DNA of 64,000 nt from CAVWDU01 sp963840725. GTDB taxonomy: Bacteria > Pseudomonadota > Gammaproteobacteria > Pseudomonadales > Halieaceae. Location of the stretch: the NCBI GenBank assembly GCA_963840725.1, contig CAWIZY010000016.1:62001-126000 (forward strand). The letters are read 5' to 3'. The position numbers and the translations under genes are program-made. Of the stretch, positions 44,133-52,397 are shown piece by piece (position 1 is the first letter of the stretch; each line of letters starts with the position of its first letter). The notes under the pieces are model-generated. The model made no database searches, was not told where the DNA came from, and saw only the letters and a program-made list of their open reading frames with translations.

Positions 44133-45212
44133 TTACTCCGTATGTAAGCTGGATTCTTTCTCGGGCGCCGGTTCGGGCCAGGAATTAATGATTGCTTTGA
44201 CCATGGTAGCCAGAGGGATTGCAAAAAACACGCCCCAGATTCCCCAAATACCGCCAAACACGAGCACCGCCATAATAATCGCGACCGGGTGCAGGTTAAC
44301 GGCCTCGGAGAAGAGCAGCGGCACCAGCACGTTGCCGTCCAGGCCCTGGATGATCAGGTACACGACAGTGAGGTAATAAAACTCGCTCTCAAATCCCCAC
44401 TGAAAATAGCCCACTATCAGGACCGGAATGGTGACCATCGCGGCTCCAATATAGGGGATGATTACGGAGAGCCCCACCAGCAGCCCCAATAGTGCCGCGT
44501 AGCGCAAGCCCAACCAGGCAAAACAGAAATAGCTGACCGCCCCTACGATGATGATTTCCAGCGCCTTACCGCGGGCGTAATTGGAGAACTGGATGTTCAT
44601 CTCGCCCCAGATTTGCCTCAGCAGCGGCCGCTCTGTCGGCAGGAACCGGGCCAGCCAGCTAATAATCTGCTGCCGATCCTTGAGAAAAAAGAACACCAGC
44701 AGTGGAATCAATACCATGTACATCAGCAGGTTGTAGAGATTGGGCAGTGAGGCCAGTGAAAACGCAACCAGCGACTGCCCCATACCCGCTATTTCTGCCT
44801 GCGCGGCCCCCACTAGTTGGTCCAGCTGGTCGCCGCTGAATAATTCCGGGTATTGCTTGGTCAACAGCACCAGCGCCTGCCTGCCCTGCTCCAGCATGCG
44901 TGGCATCTCACCGGCGAGACTGACCGTCTGCCGCCACACCAGGGGCATAAGGATCAGAACGATGCCAAAAAAGGCGCCAATGAAAACCAGATAAGCGATC
45001 ATGACCCCCGCCCATGAGGGCAGGCCAAGCCGTTCGATGCGATTGGCCAGACCTTCCATCAGGTAGGCCAGTACGATAGACGCCAGCACCGGCGCCAGCA
45101 CGTCGCCGATGGTCATTAACAGCACAACACCGAGGAACAGCATCACCAGAAGAAGGATTGACTCTTCCTCAAACAGGTAGCGCTTGTACCATTTTTCGAA
45201 AATTTCTAGCAT
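44133..45212 (-). CDS. perM: AI-2E/PerM-family permease
   Basis: 359 residues from the ATG at 45212 (MLEIFEKWYKRYL). The longer open frame upstream is an unlikely extension. About eight membrane helices are present, including LLLVMLFLGVVLLMTIGDVL. Family blocks are VFFFLKDRQQIISWLARFLP, YARGKALEIIIVGAVSY and IPYIGAAMVTIPVLIVGYFQ in part. Function in this family is mixed: AI-2 export in E. coli TqsA, and Na+/H+ exchange in others. The perM-like branch is usually next to bepA/tusA in gammaproteobacteria, as here. Confidence 0.9.
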   Translation of the reverse strand: MLEIFEKWYKRYLFEEESILLLVMLFLGVVLLMTIGDVLAPVLASIVLAYLMEGLANRIERLGLPSWAGVMIAYLVFIGAFFGIVLILMPLVWRQTVSLAGEMPRMLEQGRQALVLLTKQYPELFSGDQLDQLVGAAQAEIAGMGQSLVAFSLASLPNLYNLLMYMVLIPLLVFFFLKDRQQIISWLARFLPTERPLLRQIWGEMNIQFSNYARGKALEIIIVGAVSYFCFAWLGLRYAALLGLLVGLSVIIPYIGAAMVTIPVLIVGYFQWGFESEFYYLTVVYLIIQGLDGNVLVPLLFSEAVNLHPVAIIMAVLVFGGIWGIWGVFFAIPLATMVKAIINSWPEPAPEKESSLHTE

Positions 45213-45448
45213 AAATTTCCCATACGCCGGAAAGGGAGGCGCGGTGCTGTCATTGGCGCCTAACCGGCCGGGGCTCTGTCGCCCTCGCCATTCTGGCAAG
45301 TTTTCCCAAAGAGCGGAAGAACAAAGTCTGGAATCGGCCATACCCGGCCGGGCCATACCCGCCTGGGGCTATCGCGCGACGTGTGCACCTTAGCAGCTTG
45401 GCTGGACGATTGATGCAACCGTCCCTGAGTTCCTGTCCGATAAATTCG

Positions 45449-45691
45449 CTAGTATCCTGCCGATTTTTCCAGCAGGTAGGTGTAGACACCCGACTCCTCT
45501 GACGCGTTGAGCAGCGCGTGCCCTGACTGGCGGGAAAACACTTCAAAATCTCGCACCGAGCCCTGATCGGTGGCAACCACTTCCAGGCGTTGGCCCGGCT
45601 GCATGGCATTCAAGGCCCGTTTGGCCTGCAATAGCGGCATCGGGCATAACAACCCCCGCGCATCGAGTTTGACCACTTCCGCCTCTGCCAT
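45449..45691 (-). CDS. tusA: TusA-family sulfurtransferase
   Basis: 80 residues from the ATG at 45691, with GAGGG five bases upstream. An ATG at 45709 lacks a ribosome site. VVKLDARGLLCPMPLLQAKRAL contains the CPMP motif whose Cys carries the persulfide. The family relays sulfur to tRNA 2-thiolation, molybdenum cofactor or Fe-S pathways. It sits between perM and bepA, like the Pseudomonas aeruginosa PA1006 locus, where it is known to affect molybdenum and iron homeostasis. Confidence 0.92.
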   Translation of the reverse strand: MAEAEVVKLDARGLLCPMPLLQAKRALNAMQPGQRLEVVATDQGSVRDFEVFSRQSGHALLNASEESGVYTYLLEKSAGY

Positions 45692-45746
45692 TACACCCTC
45701 ACTCTGCATGGAACTTTGACTGCAACTGACCCTCTAATCCTGCTCA

Positions 45747-45776
45747 ACCTCGACGAGGCTCGCATAGAGTATAATG
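45747..45776. promoter_or_regulatory. Candidate overlapping divergent -10 elements for bepA and tusA
   Basis: A perfect TATAAT on the plus strand (45770-45775) lies 38 bp before the bepA-like start. The same bases read on the minus strand as TATACT (45773-45768), pointing to tusA. The -35 regions are weak on both sides. If used, transcription in the two directions would compete for the same site. Confidence 0.35.
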
Positions 45777-45813
45777 CGGGTCAAACCACCTGACACGACT
45801 ATGGTACCACCCG

Positions 45814-47292
45814 GTGATCAAACACAGCCCCGCTGTAGCTTTCCTGCGGAAGCGCCTGATCGCGCTGCCTTTGGCTTGTCTGGTGCACGCCGGGGCCTCT
45901 GCAGCTGTTACCGACGAGCTCAAGCTACCCAACCTCGGCGAGACCAGCACCAGCATGTTCTCCTCGGAATTCGAGCACCAGCTCGGCCGCGCCTGGTTGC
46001 GGATGTTTCGCAGCCAGGTGCCAACGCTCAACGACCCCCTGCTGTTCGACTATCTGGAAAACCTCATCTATGAGCTGGTAACCCACAGCCAGCTCGAGGA
46101 CCGGCGCATTGAAATCGTGCTGGTGGACAACCCCACCATCAACGCCTTTGCCGTTCCCGGAGGCGTTATCGGCATCCACAACGGTCTGCTGCTCTACGCC
46201 CAGACGGAGGACGAACTGGCGACAGTACTTGCGCACGAGATCGCTCACCTGAGCCAACGCCACTTCTCGCGCGGCGTGGAATTCCAGAAAAATCAACAGC
46301 CGCTGAACCTCGCGGCCATGGTTGCCGGTCTGGTTCTCATGGCGACGGCCGGCGGAGAGGCCGGGATGGCGGCACTGCAGGCGGCCAGAGCAGCCGCTCA
46401 GGACTCCATGCTCAGCTACAGCCGCAGCAACGAACAGGAAGCCGATCGCATCGGCATGCAGACCATGGTCAGTGCCGGCATGGACCCCCACGCCGCTCCG
46501 ATGATGTTCGAACGCATGATGCAGGCAACCCGTTACTCGGGCGGCAACCGCATGCCGGAATTCCTGCGCAGCCACCCCCTTTCCGAGAACCGGATATCCG
46601 ACACCCGCAATCGCGCCTTAAAGTATCCGAAGAAAATCCGTCCCGTTAGTCTGCCCTATCAACTCATGCGGGCCAGGGTCATCAACCAGCTCGCGGACAC
46701 ACCGGAAGAGGCGGTGCAGAAATTTCGCGGCGAACTTGCGGGCAAGCCGCGCTCCAAGGAAGCGGCTCACTATGGGCTGGTACTTGCACTGACCGCCGCG
46801 GGCCGGCCCGATGAGGCCAGCCTGGAACTCGACACCATCTGGTCCGGCGAACGCAATCGAATTGAATACGTGATCGCCGATGCGGAGATAGACATCGCAC
46901 GAAAGCACCCGGAACGGGCCGTCGTCAAACTGGCCAAGCAACTGAAACTGTCGCCGGACAACCACCCCCTGACCATGACCTACGCCCGCGCCCTGCTGGA
47001 AAATCAGCAATCCCACGTCGCCGAACAGGTGCTGGTGGAGCAGAGCCGCATTAAACCCAACGACCCGGGCCTGTGGTATCTGCTGGCGGAAGTCCAGGGA
47101 CTCTCAGGGGACATTATTGGCTTGCACGAGTCCCGCGCTGAGTACTTTATCCTCAATGGCAATCTGGACCAGGCCGAGAAGCAATTGACCTATGCCCTTA
47201 AGCTGACCAGCAAGGACTATCTCACCTCGGCGAAGATCAATCAGCGTCTGCGGGATATTGGCGAGCTGCGCCAGCAAATGGAAGATATGTAG
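45814..47292 (+). CDS. bepA: M48 metalloprotease with TPR tail, BepA-like
   Basis: 492 residues from a GTG at 45814. The signal peptide (LIALPLACLVHAGASA) sends it to the periplasm. The protease domain has VLAHEIAHLSQRHF (HExxH) and SNEQEADRIGM, which supplies the third ligand, then RSHPLSENRI. From about residue 290 the TPR-like helices (DTPEEAVQKF, KHPERAVVKLAKQLKL) form the nest seen in BepA. BepA helps assemble or degrade LptD and BAM substrates at the outer membrane. It is divergent from tusA. Confidence 0.92.
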   Translation: MIKHSPAVAFLRKRLIALPLACLVHAGASAAVTDELKLPNLGETSTSMFSSEFEHQLGRAWLRMFRSQVPTLNDPLLFDYLENLIYELVTHSQLEDRRIEIVLVDNPTINAFAVPGGVIGIHNGLLLYAQTEDELATVLAHEIAHLSQRHFSRGVEFQKNQQPLNLAAMVAGLVLMATAGGEAGMAALQAARAAAQDSMLSYSRSNEQEADRIGMQTMVSAGMDPHAAPMMFERMMQATRYSGGNRMPEFLRSHPLSENRISDTRNRALKYPKKIRPVSLPYQLMRARVINQLADTPEEAVQKFRGELAGKPRSKEAAHYGLVLALTAAGRPDEASLELDTIWSGERNRIEYVIADAEIDIARKHPERAVVKLAKQLKLSPDNHPLTMTYARALLENQQSHVAEQVLVEQSRIKPNDPGLWYLLAEVQGLSGDIIGLHESRAEYFILNGNLDQAEKQLTYALKLTSKDYLTSAKINQRLRDIGELRQQMEDM

Positions 47293-47302
47293 CCACCGGC
47301 CC

Positions 47303-48376
47303 TCAGGCGTTGCCGATCACCGTCTTGTGCATGCCCGCAGCAAAGTCCAGCATCCGACGCAGCGGAATCATCGCCTGCTCCCCCAGCTCCGGGTCGACAA
47401 AGACCTCATTATCGTCACGGTCAAACACGCCGGCCAGGGACTCCAGCTCATTCATCGCCATCCACGGGCAGTTGGCGCAACTACGGCATGTCGCACCCTC
47501 GCCAGCAGTCGGGGCAATAATGAACTCCTTGTCGGGCGCCTGCTGCTGCAATTTATAGAAAATACCCTGGTCGGTCGCGACAATAAACTGCCGCTGGGGC
47601 ATCTCGGTCGCCGCCCGAATGATCTGCGTGGTAGAACCCACCCGGTCCGCCAGTTCCAGCACCGCGGCTGGTGATTCGGGATGTGCCAGCACCGCTGCGT
47701 CAGGGTAGACACGCTTCATATCTGCCAGGCCGCGGGCCTTGAACTCTTCGTGGACAATGCAGGCGCCGTCCCACATGAGCATGTCGGCACCGGTCTGTCG
47801 GCGCACATAGTCACCGAGGTGCCGGTCCGGTGCCCAGATAATTTTTTCACCCTCATCGGTGAGATGCTCCGCCACGTCGAGGGCAATGCTGGAGGTAACC
47901 ACCCAGTCGGCTCGTGCCTTCACCGCTGCAGAGGTGTTGGCATACACCACAACCTTACGTTCCGGGTGGGCGTCGCAAAAAGCGGAGAACTCCTCTATGG
48001 GGCAGCCGAGATCAAGCGAACAGGTTGCCTCAAGGGTAGGCATCAGCACGCGCTTTTCCGGGGTGAGGATTTTCGCGGTCTCGCCCATGAATTTTACCCC
48101 GGCGACAACCAGCGTTTCAGCCGGGTGATCATGACCGAATCGCGCCATCTCCAGCGAGTCAGACACGCAGCCGCCAGTCTCTTCAGCCAGCGCCTGAATC
48201 GCAGGCGCAGTGTAGTAATGGGCCACAATGACCGCGTTTTCCGCCTTCAGCCGAGCACGTATTTGCTCTATCAGCGCGGCCTCCTGCTGCGGAGTAAGCT
48301 GCTGCTTTTCCGCGTGGTCAAGGTGGAACTGCACCTGCTGGCGAATAGTTTCGAGTTTGTCGGATGCGATGCTCAT
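47303..48376 (-). CDS. nadA: Quinolinate synthase NadA
   Basis: 357 residues. The three 4Fe-4S ligands are in EATCSLDLGCP, WDGACIVHEEF and the CRSCANCPW block near the C-terminus. Other NadA blocks are VAHYYTAPAIQALAEETGG, VVAGVKFMGETAKIL and HPESPAAVLELAD. It condenses iminoaspartate with dihydroxyacetone phosphate to quinolinate in NAD synthesis. It is convergent with the bepA-like gene, their stops lying 10 bp apart. Confidence 0.97.
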   Translation of the reverse strand: MSIASDKLETIRQQVQFHLDHAEKQQLTPQQEAALIEQIRARLKAENAVIVAHYYTAPAIQALAEETGGCVSDSLEMARFGHDHPAETLVVAGVKFMGETAKILTPEKRVLMPTLEATCSLDLGCPIEEFSAFCDAHPERKVVVYANTSAAVKARADWVVTSSIALDVAEHLTDEGEKIIWAPDRHLGDYVRRQTGADMLMWDGACIVHEEFKARGLADMKRVYPDAAVLAHPESPAAVLELADRVGSTTQIIRAATEMPQRQFIVATDQGIFYKLQQQAPDKEFIIAPTAGEGATCRSCANCPWMAMNELESLAGVFDRDDNEVFVDPELGEQAMIPLRRMLDFAAGMHKTVIGNA

Positions 48377-48583
48377 TGATGCGATTCACGGTACCTGTCA
48401 AAGTCTTGTAATAATCCTACCACAGTCCACCTCGCAGGAACCCGATTGGCGCCGCAGGTAGGGCGACCTATTGCCGGGGGACTGGCCGGGAAAATATTCG
48501 CGGCTGGCAACCTGGCGACCCGAGCGATCAGCTCGCGCTGGCACCGAGTGGGAAAAATAACAGGACAAGAGCTAGAAATTTAC

Positions 48584-48612
48584 TTGCAAATTGCGCTCAA
48601 CCCAATGATATT
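48584..48612 (+). promoter_or_regulatory. Candidate promoter for the first GGDEF-EAL gene
   Basis: TTGCAA (48584-48589) and GATATT (48607-48612) are 17 bp apart, about 85 bp before the start codon. The -35 matches consensus at 5 of 6 positions and the -10 at 4 of 6. Confidence 0.35.
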
Positions 48613-48655
48613 AAAGCAATAAGCTTGGCTACACGCGATAAGCCAAGGGCTAGTA

Positions 48656-48685
48656 GGGTTTCTCAAACCCCCACGGACGGGGTTT
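48656..48685 (+). promoter_or_regulatory. Alternative hairpins in the GGDEF-EAL leader
   Basis: AAACCC (48665-48670) can pair with GGGTTT on its left (48656-48661) or, extended to AAACCCC, with GGGGTTT on its right (48679-48685). The two stems exclude each other and the right one ends 10-13 bp before the start codons. The layout could gate translation, but there is no direct evidence. Confidence 0.3.
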
Positions 48686-48698
48686 CGGTAAGGCAATG

Positions 48699-50438
48699 AT
48701 GGCCGGCTGTTACACTTGCACAGGTATTATTGTGAACCAAAGAACCGTCGTCATCATATCTGGCACCGAAGCGGATCAGCAGCGACTGCAGCAGGTCCTG
48801 GACAGTGCCAACCCCCGCCGATTTACCCTTGTCGACGGCGCAAACTATGCACGCCCTACCGATGCGCTGAACTGCCCTGACGCAGATGCCATCATTCTGT
48901 CACACGCGCCGGAAACAGAGTATTTGCTGCGCCTGGCCGACAGAAATGAAATCGCAATACCCATCATCCTTCTGGTCGACAAAGTCAGTGACACGATGAT
49001 CCAGCACTGGCGTGGGCTGGGCGCGCAGGACTATATGCTGCGCAGCGAACTCGATAACGCCATGGTTTGCCGCATCCTGGACTACAACTGCGAGCTCAAG
49101 AATACTCGGGAGATCATCAAAAAGCTCTCCAGTCACGACCCGCTGACCGGAGCGCTCAATCGCGCAGGGTTTCGCGCCCACCTCGAGCGCAGTATCGAGC
49201 GCTCGCAGCGCTACGGCTCCAATACCGCCGTGCTTTACATCAATATCGACCAGTTCACCCTCATCAATGATCACTGTGGCGAGAGCGCCGGCGACGAAAT
49301 GATCCGCGGCATCGCTGATCGCCTGCTCAGCAAACTGCGCAGCACTGACAGCATCGCCCGACTGGGAGGTGATGAATTCGGCATCGTGCTGGAAGATATC
49401 GATGCTCGGGATGACGTAGAGGCTATCGCCAACAAAATGCTTGGCAGCCTGGCTGCACCGATGACCCTTGAGGGTCACCAGGTGTCGGTCAGTGCCAGTA
49501 TTGGCAGCGCCTGCTACCCGGCTGATGCCGAGACATTTTCGCCACTGGTCGAATGTGCCCGCCACGCCATGAGAGAGGCGAAGGCCACCCAGGGAAGCCG
49601 CCTGGTCTGTTATAGCGCCAACATCGCCTTCAACCAAACTGGCAAAGCTACGCTGGCTGCTGAGTTGAGAAAAGCGCTGCGCAACAACCAGTTTGAGGTC
49701 TATTACCAACCGCGCGTGGAACTCGAGACGGGTAAAATGCGGGGACTGGAAGCACTGCTGCGCTGGAACCATCCGGAACGCGGATTGCTTTGCCCCAAGG
49801 ACTTCATTGGCACCTGCGAAGACATGGGTCTCTTGAAAATTATCGGCTACCAGGTGATCAGCCAGGCCTGTGCTGCGCTGAAATGGCTGGATCAGAATGG
49901 CATGGACGACGTGGAAGTCGCTGTGAATCTCTCTTTCTCGCAAATCGAGGAAGACAGCTTTGTCGACATCGTCAAAGGAATTATCGAGCGCAACGATATA
50001 GATGCGAGCCGACTTGAATTCGAATTGACAGAAGGCAGAGTGCTACAGCGTGCCGACCAGATCAGGGCGCGGATGGAAGCGCTCTGCGACGCCGGCATTT
50101 CCTTCTCTCTGGACGATTTTGGAACCGGCTTTTCCCAGTTGTCACACATTACCGACCTGCCCATATCGGTGCTCAAGATTGATGCCAGCTTCCTCCGCGA
50201 GGTGCCCCAAAACCTGCAACAGGAAACCGTGTGCGCAATGATTATCGAGATGGCTAAGCGCCTGGACATGCTAGTCGTTGCCGAAGGCGCCGAGACCCAC
50301 GAGCAGGTGGAGTTCCTGCGGCACCACAAGTGCTCACAAGTACAGGGGTTTTACTTCAGCCCGGCAATTCCCCTGGAACGCGTGCCCCGGTTCGTTCAGC
50401 AACAGCGATGGCAGCGCCAGGCCAAGTTGATCCGTTGA
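48699..50438 (+). CDS. GGDEF-EAL protein with pseudo-receiver N-terminus
   Basis: About 579 residues. ATGs at 48696 and 48699 follow TAAGG. The second has the better spacing, and a GTG at 48732 is also possible. The N-terminal 120 residues look like a receiver fold, but the phospho-Asp position reads ADAIILSHAP, so no phosphorylation is expected. The GGDEF domain is intact (RLGGDEF), with an RxxD I-site (RSTD) five residues before it. The EAL domain keeps EALLRWNHP, VNLSFSQ, ELTEG, LDDFGTGFS, KIDASFL and VAEGAET. Both synthesis and breakdown of c-di-GMP are therefore possible. Confidence 0.9.
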   Translation: MAGCYTCTGIIVNQRTVVIISGTEADQQRLQQVLDSANPRRFTLVDGANYARPTDALNCPDADAIILSHAPETEYLLRLADRNEIAIPIILLVDKVSDTMIQHWRGLGAQDYMLRSELDNAMVCRILDYNCELKNTREIIKKLSSHDPLTGALNRAGFRAHLERSIERSQRYGSNTAVLYINIDQFTLINDHCGESAGDEMIRGIADRLLSKLRSTDSIARLGGDEFGIVLEDIDARDDVEAIANKMLGSLAAPMTLEGHQVSVSASIGSACYPADAETFSPLVECARHAMREAKATQGSRLVCYSANIAFNQTGKATLAAELRKALRNNQFEVYYQPRVELETGKMRGLEALLRWNHPERGLLCPKDFIGTCEDMGLLKIIGYQVISQACAALKWLDQNGMDDVEVAVNLSFSQIEEDSFVDIVKGIIERNDIDASRLEFELTEGRVLQRADQIRARMEALCDAGISFSLDDFGTGFSQLSHITDLPISVLKIDASFLREVPQNLQQETVCAMIIEMAKRLDMLVVAEGAETHEQVEFLRHHKCSQVQGFYFSPAIPLERVPRFVQQQRWQRQAKLIR

Positions 50439-50517
50439 ACCCTCTCGTCAGCGGGCAAATGGCAGCCGTGCACTGTGAAATAAGTGGGAGCAAGATCACT
50501 CTACGGGAAGTCTCTAG

Positions 50518-50546
50518 GTGACAGCGCCCCGGCAGTGGCCTAGAAT
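50518..50546 (+). promoter_or_regulatory. Promoter of the second GGDEF-EAL gene
   Basis: GTGACA (50518-50523) and TAGAAT (50541-50546) are separated by exactly 17 bp, giving a start about 25 bp before the ATG at 50576. No Shine-Dalgarno sequence is obvious in this short leader. Confidence 0.5.
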
Positions 50547-50575
50547 CGCCCACTTCTTCACCAGTTCAACACATC

Positions 50576-52387
50576 ATGCCGGCCATTGATCCGTCCAGCA
50601 AATCCGCCAAGGTACTCGTCAGCGACGACGATCAGAACGTACGGCTGTTGACTCGACAATGCCTGGAAGCGGAAGACATAACGGTGGTAGAAGCCGCAGA
50701 CGGCCTCGAAACCCTCGAAGTATTCCAGCGAGAACGACCGGATCTGGTGTTTCTGGACGTGGAAATGCCAGGCATGAGTGGACTTGAAGTCTGCCGCCGA
50801 ATCAGGGAAATGCCGCAGGGCGAGTCAACCCCGATTATGATCGTGACAGGCTCTGACGACCGCAAATCAATTGATCAGGGCTTTGACGCAGGCGCGACCC
50901 AGTACAAAACCAAACCCGTCAACTGGTCCCTCCTGGGGCGGGACGTGCAGTACATGCTCAGGGCGAGCAACGCCTTCAATGCCCTGAAGCGTCAGGAAGA
51001 TCGGCTTCGCTACCTCGCCTACTACGACCCCTTGACCAAGCTGCCCAACCGTCGCAGCTTTAATGAGCAGCTGACCCGCATCCTCAAGCGTGCGCGGCGC
51101 CACAATACCAATGCCGCACTGATGTTCATCGACCTTGATCACTTCAAGCGCATCAATGATTCCATTGGTCATGGCCGCGGCGACCGACTTCTGGTCGAGA
51201 TTGCCAAGCGCCTGACTATGGAGTTGCGCGAGGACGATGCCGTCAATTATCTCAGCGAGGAGAGCACTGAGAGCACTCAGGACCCGGACATCAGCCCCGA
51301 AATTGCGCGACTAGGTGGCGATGAATTTACCGTGGTCTTGTCGGATGTGACCAATACGGCTCATGTTGAGAGCGTCGCCAGACGCATCCTGGATTCGCTG
51401 TCACAACCTATTCCATTGCAGTCGCACAACCCTGTGGTAACCCCGAGTATCGGCATTGCCGTATACCCCCATGACGGCACAGACCAGGACGCACTGATCC
51501 GTAATGCGGACACCGCCATGTATGTCGCCAAGGCCGAGGGCCGGGCCTGCTACCGGTTCTATGACGAAGACATGAACGCCGAGGCGGTTGAGCAGCTCAA
51601 AATGGAAGAAGAACTGCGGGAGGCGATGGTCAACAACGAGTTGGAGCTTCGCTACCAGCCACAAATAGAGACGGCAACCGGCGCCATCGTCAGCATGGAG
51701 GCGTTGGTGCGCTGGAAGCACCCCGTACGGGGTATGGTGGCTCCCTCGGAGTTCATCCCGGTAGCGGAGCGGACCGGCCAGATCATAGAGCTGGGCGAGT
51801 GGGTGATGGCGGAGGTCGCGCGCAATTGTCACTACTGGGACCAACTGGGTCTGCCCCGGTTCCGCGTATGCATCAACATCTCGCCGCTGCAGTTCAACCA
51901 GACCAACATGGCACAGCAGGTCCGCGATTTTCTGCAGCGCTCAGGCTTGCCGCCCGAGCGACTGGAACTGGAACTGACAGAAAGTGCGATCATGAACGAT
52001 GCGGAGACTAATATCGCCAAACTGAGAGAGCTCAAGGCCATGGGCCTGGACCTGGCAGTCGATGATTTTGGTACCGGCTACTCCTCACTGAGCTACCTGA
52101 AGCGCTTCCCCATCGACACCTTGAAGATTGACCAGAGCTTTGTCGCAGATCTCGGTAGCCCGGACGGCCCCGCGATTATTGACGCCATCCTCGCACTGGC
52201 GAAAACTCTCAACCTACGCGTGATCGCCGAGGGCATCGAAACCGAGCAACAACTGGCCTACCTGGTAGAGAAGCAGTGTGATTTACTGCAGGGCTTCTAC
52301 TTTGCACGGCCGATTTACCCTGAGGATGTGGCATCCATACTGCGCCAGAATTTCTCCCCCTACCTGCGGGAAGCCCGCGCAAGCTAG
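50576..52387 (+). CDS. Response regulator with GGDEF and EAL domains
   Basis: 603 residues. A true receiver domain (VLVSDDDQNVRLL, phospho-Asp in VFLDVEMPG near residue 61, Lys in YKTKPVN) is followed by a GGDEF domain with RLGGDEF and an EAL domain. The latter has MEALVRWKHP, INISPLQF, LELTESAIM, VDDFGTGYSSL, LKIDQSF and IAEGIETEQQ, all catalytic residues present. A 20-residue insertion separates the would-be I-site (REDD) from ARLGGDEF. No partner kinase is adjacent except the decayed ones downstream. Confidence 0.94.
   Translation: MPAIDPSSKSAKVLVSDDDQNVRLLTRQCLEAEDITVVEAADGLETLEVFQRERPDLVFLDVEMPGMSGLEVCRRIREMPQGESTPIMIVTGSDDRKSIDQGFDAGATQYKTKPVNWSLLGRDVQYMLRASNAFNALKRQEDRLRYLAYYDPLTKLPNRRSFNEQLTRILKRARRHNTNAALMFIDLDHFKRINDSIGHGRGDRLLVEIAKRLTMELREDDAVNYLSEESTESTQDPDISPEIARLGGDEFTVVLSDVTNTAHVESVARRILDSLSQPIPLQSHNPVVTPSIGIAVYPHDGTDQDALIRNADTAMYVAKAEGRACYRFYDEDMNAEAVEQLKMEEELREAMVNNELELRYQPQIETATGAIVSMEALVRWKHPVRGMVAPSEFIPVAERTGQIIELGEWVMAEVARNCHYWDQLGLPRFRVCINISPLQFNQTNMAQQVRDFLQRSGLPPERLELELTESAIMNDAETNIAKLRELKAMGLDLAVDDFGTGYSSLSYLKRFPIDTLKIDQSFVADLGSPDGPAIIDAILALAKTLNLRVIAEGIETEQQLAYLVEKQCDLLQGFYFARPIYPEDVASILRQNFSPYLREARAS
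51245..51304 (+). other. 20-residue insertion in the GGDEF domain
   Basis: In ordinary GGDEF domains the I-site RxxD is followed by five residues and then GGDEF. Here REDDAV is followed by an extra acidic, Ser/Thr-rich segment (NYLSEESTES then TQDPDISPEI) before ARLGGDEF. The insertion is an exact multiple of three. Confidence 0.75.
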
Positions 52388-52397
52388 GCGCATACCT

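Larger units (their letters stand above)
48377..48695. other. Divergent leader between nadA and the first GGDEF-EAL gene
   Basis: About 320 bp. It holds a candidate plus-strand promoter (48584-48612) and hairpins just before the GGDEF-EAL gene (48656-48685). No T-box, NAD-type or c-di-GMP riboswitch core was recognised. No clear nadA promoter was found. Confidence 0.45.

Noticed and set aside
48377..48695. c-di-GMP riboswitch before the GGDEF-EAL gene
   Set aside because: The conserved GEMM core and tetraloop-receptor sequences are absent. Only simple hairpins are present.
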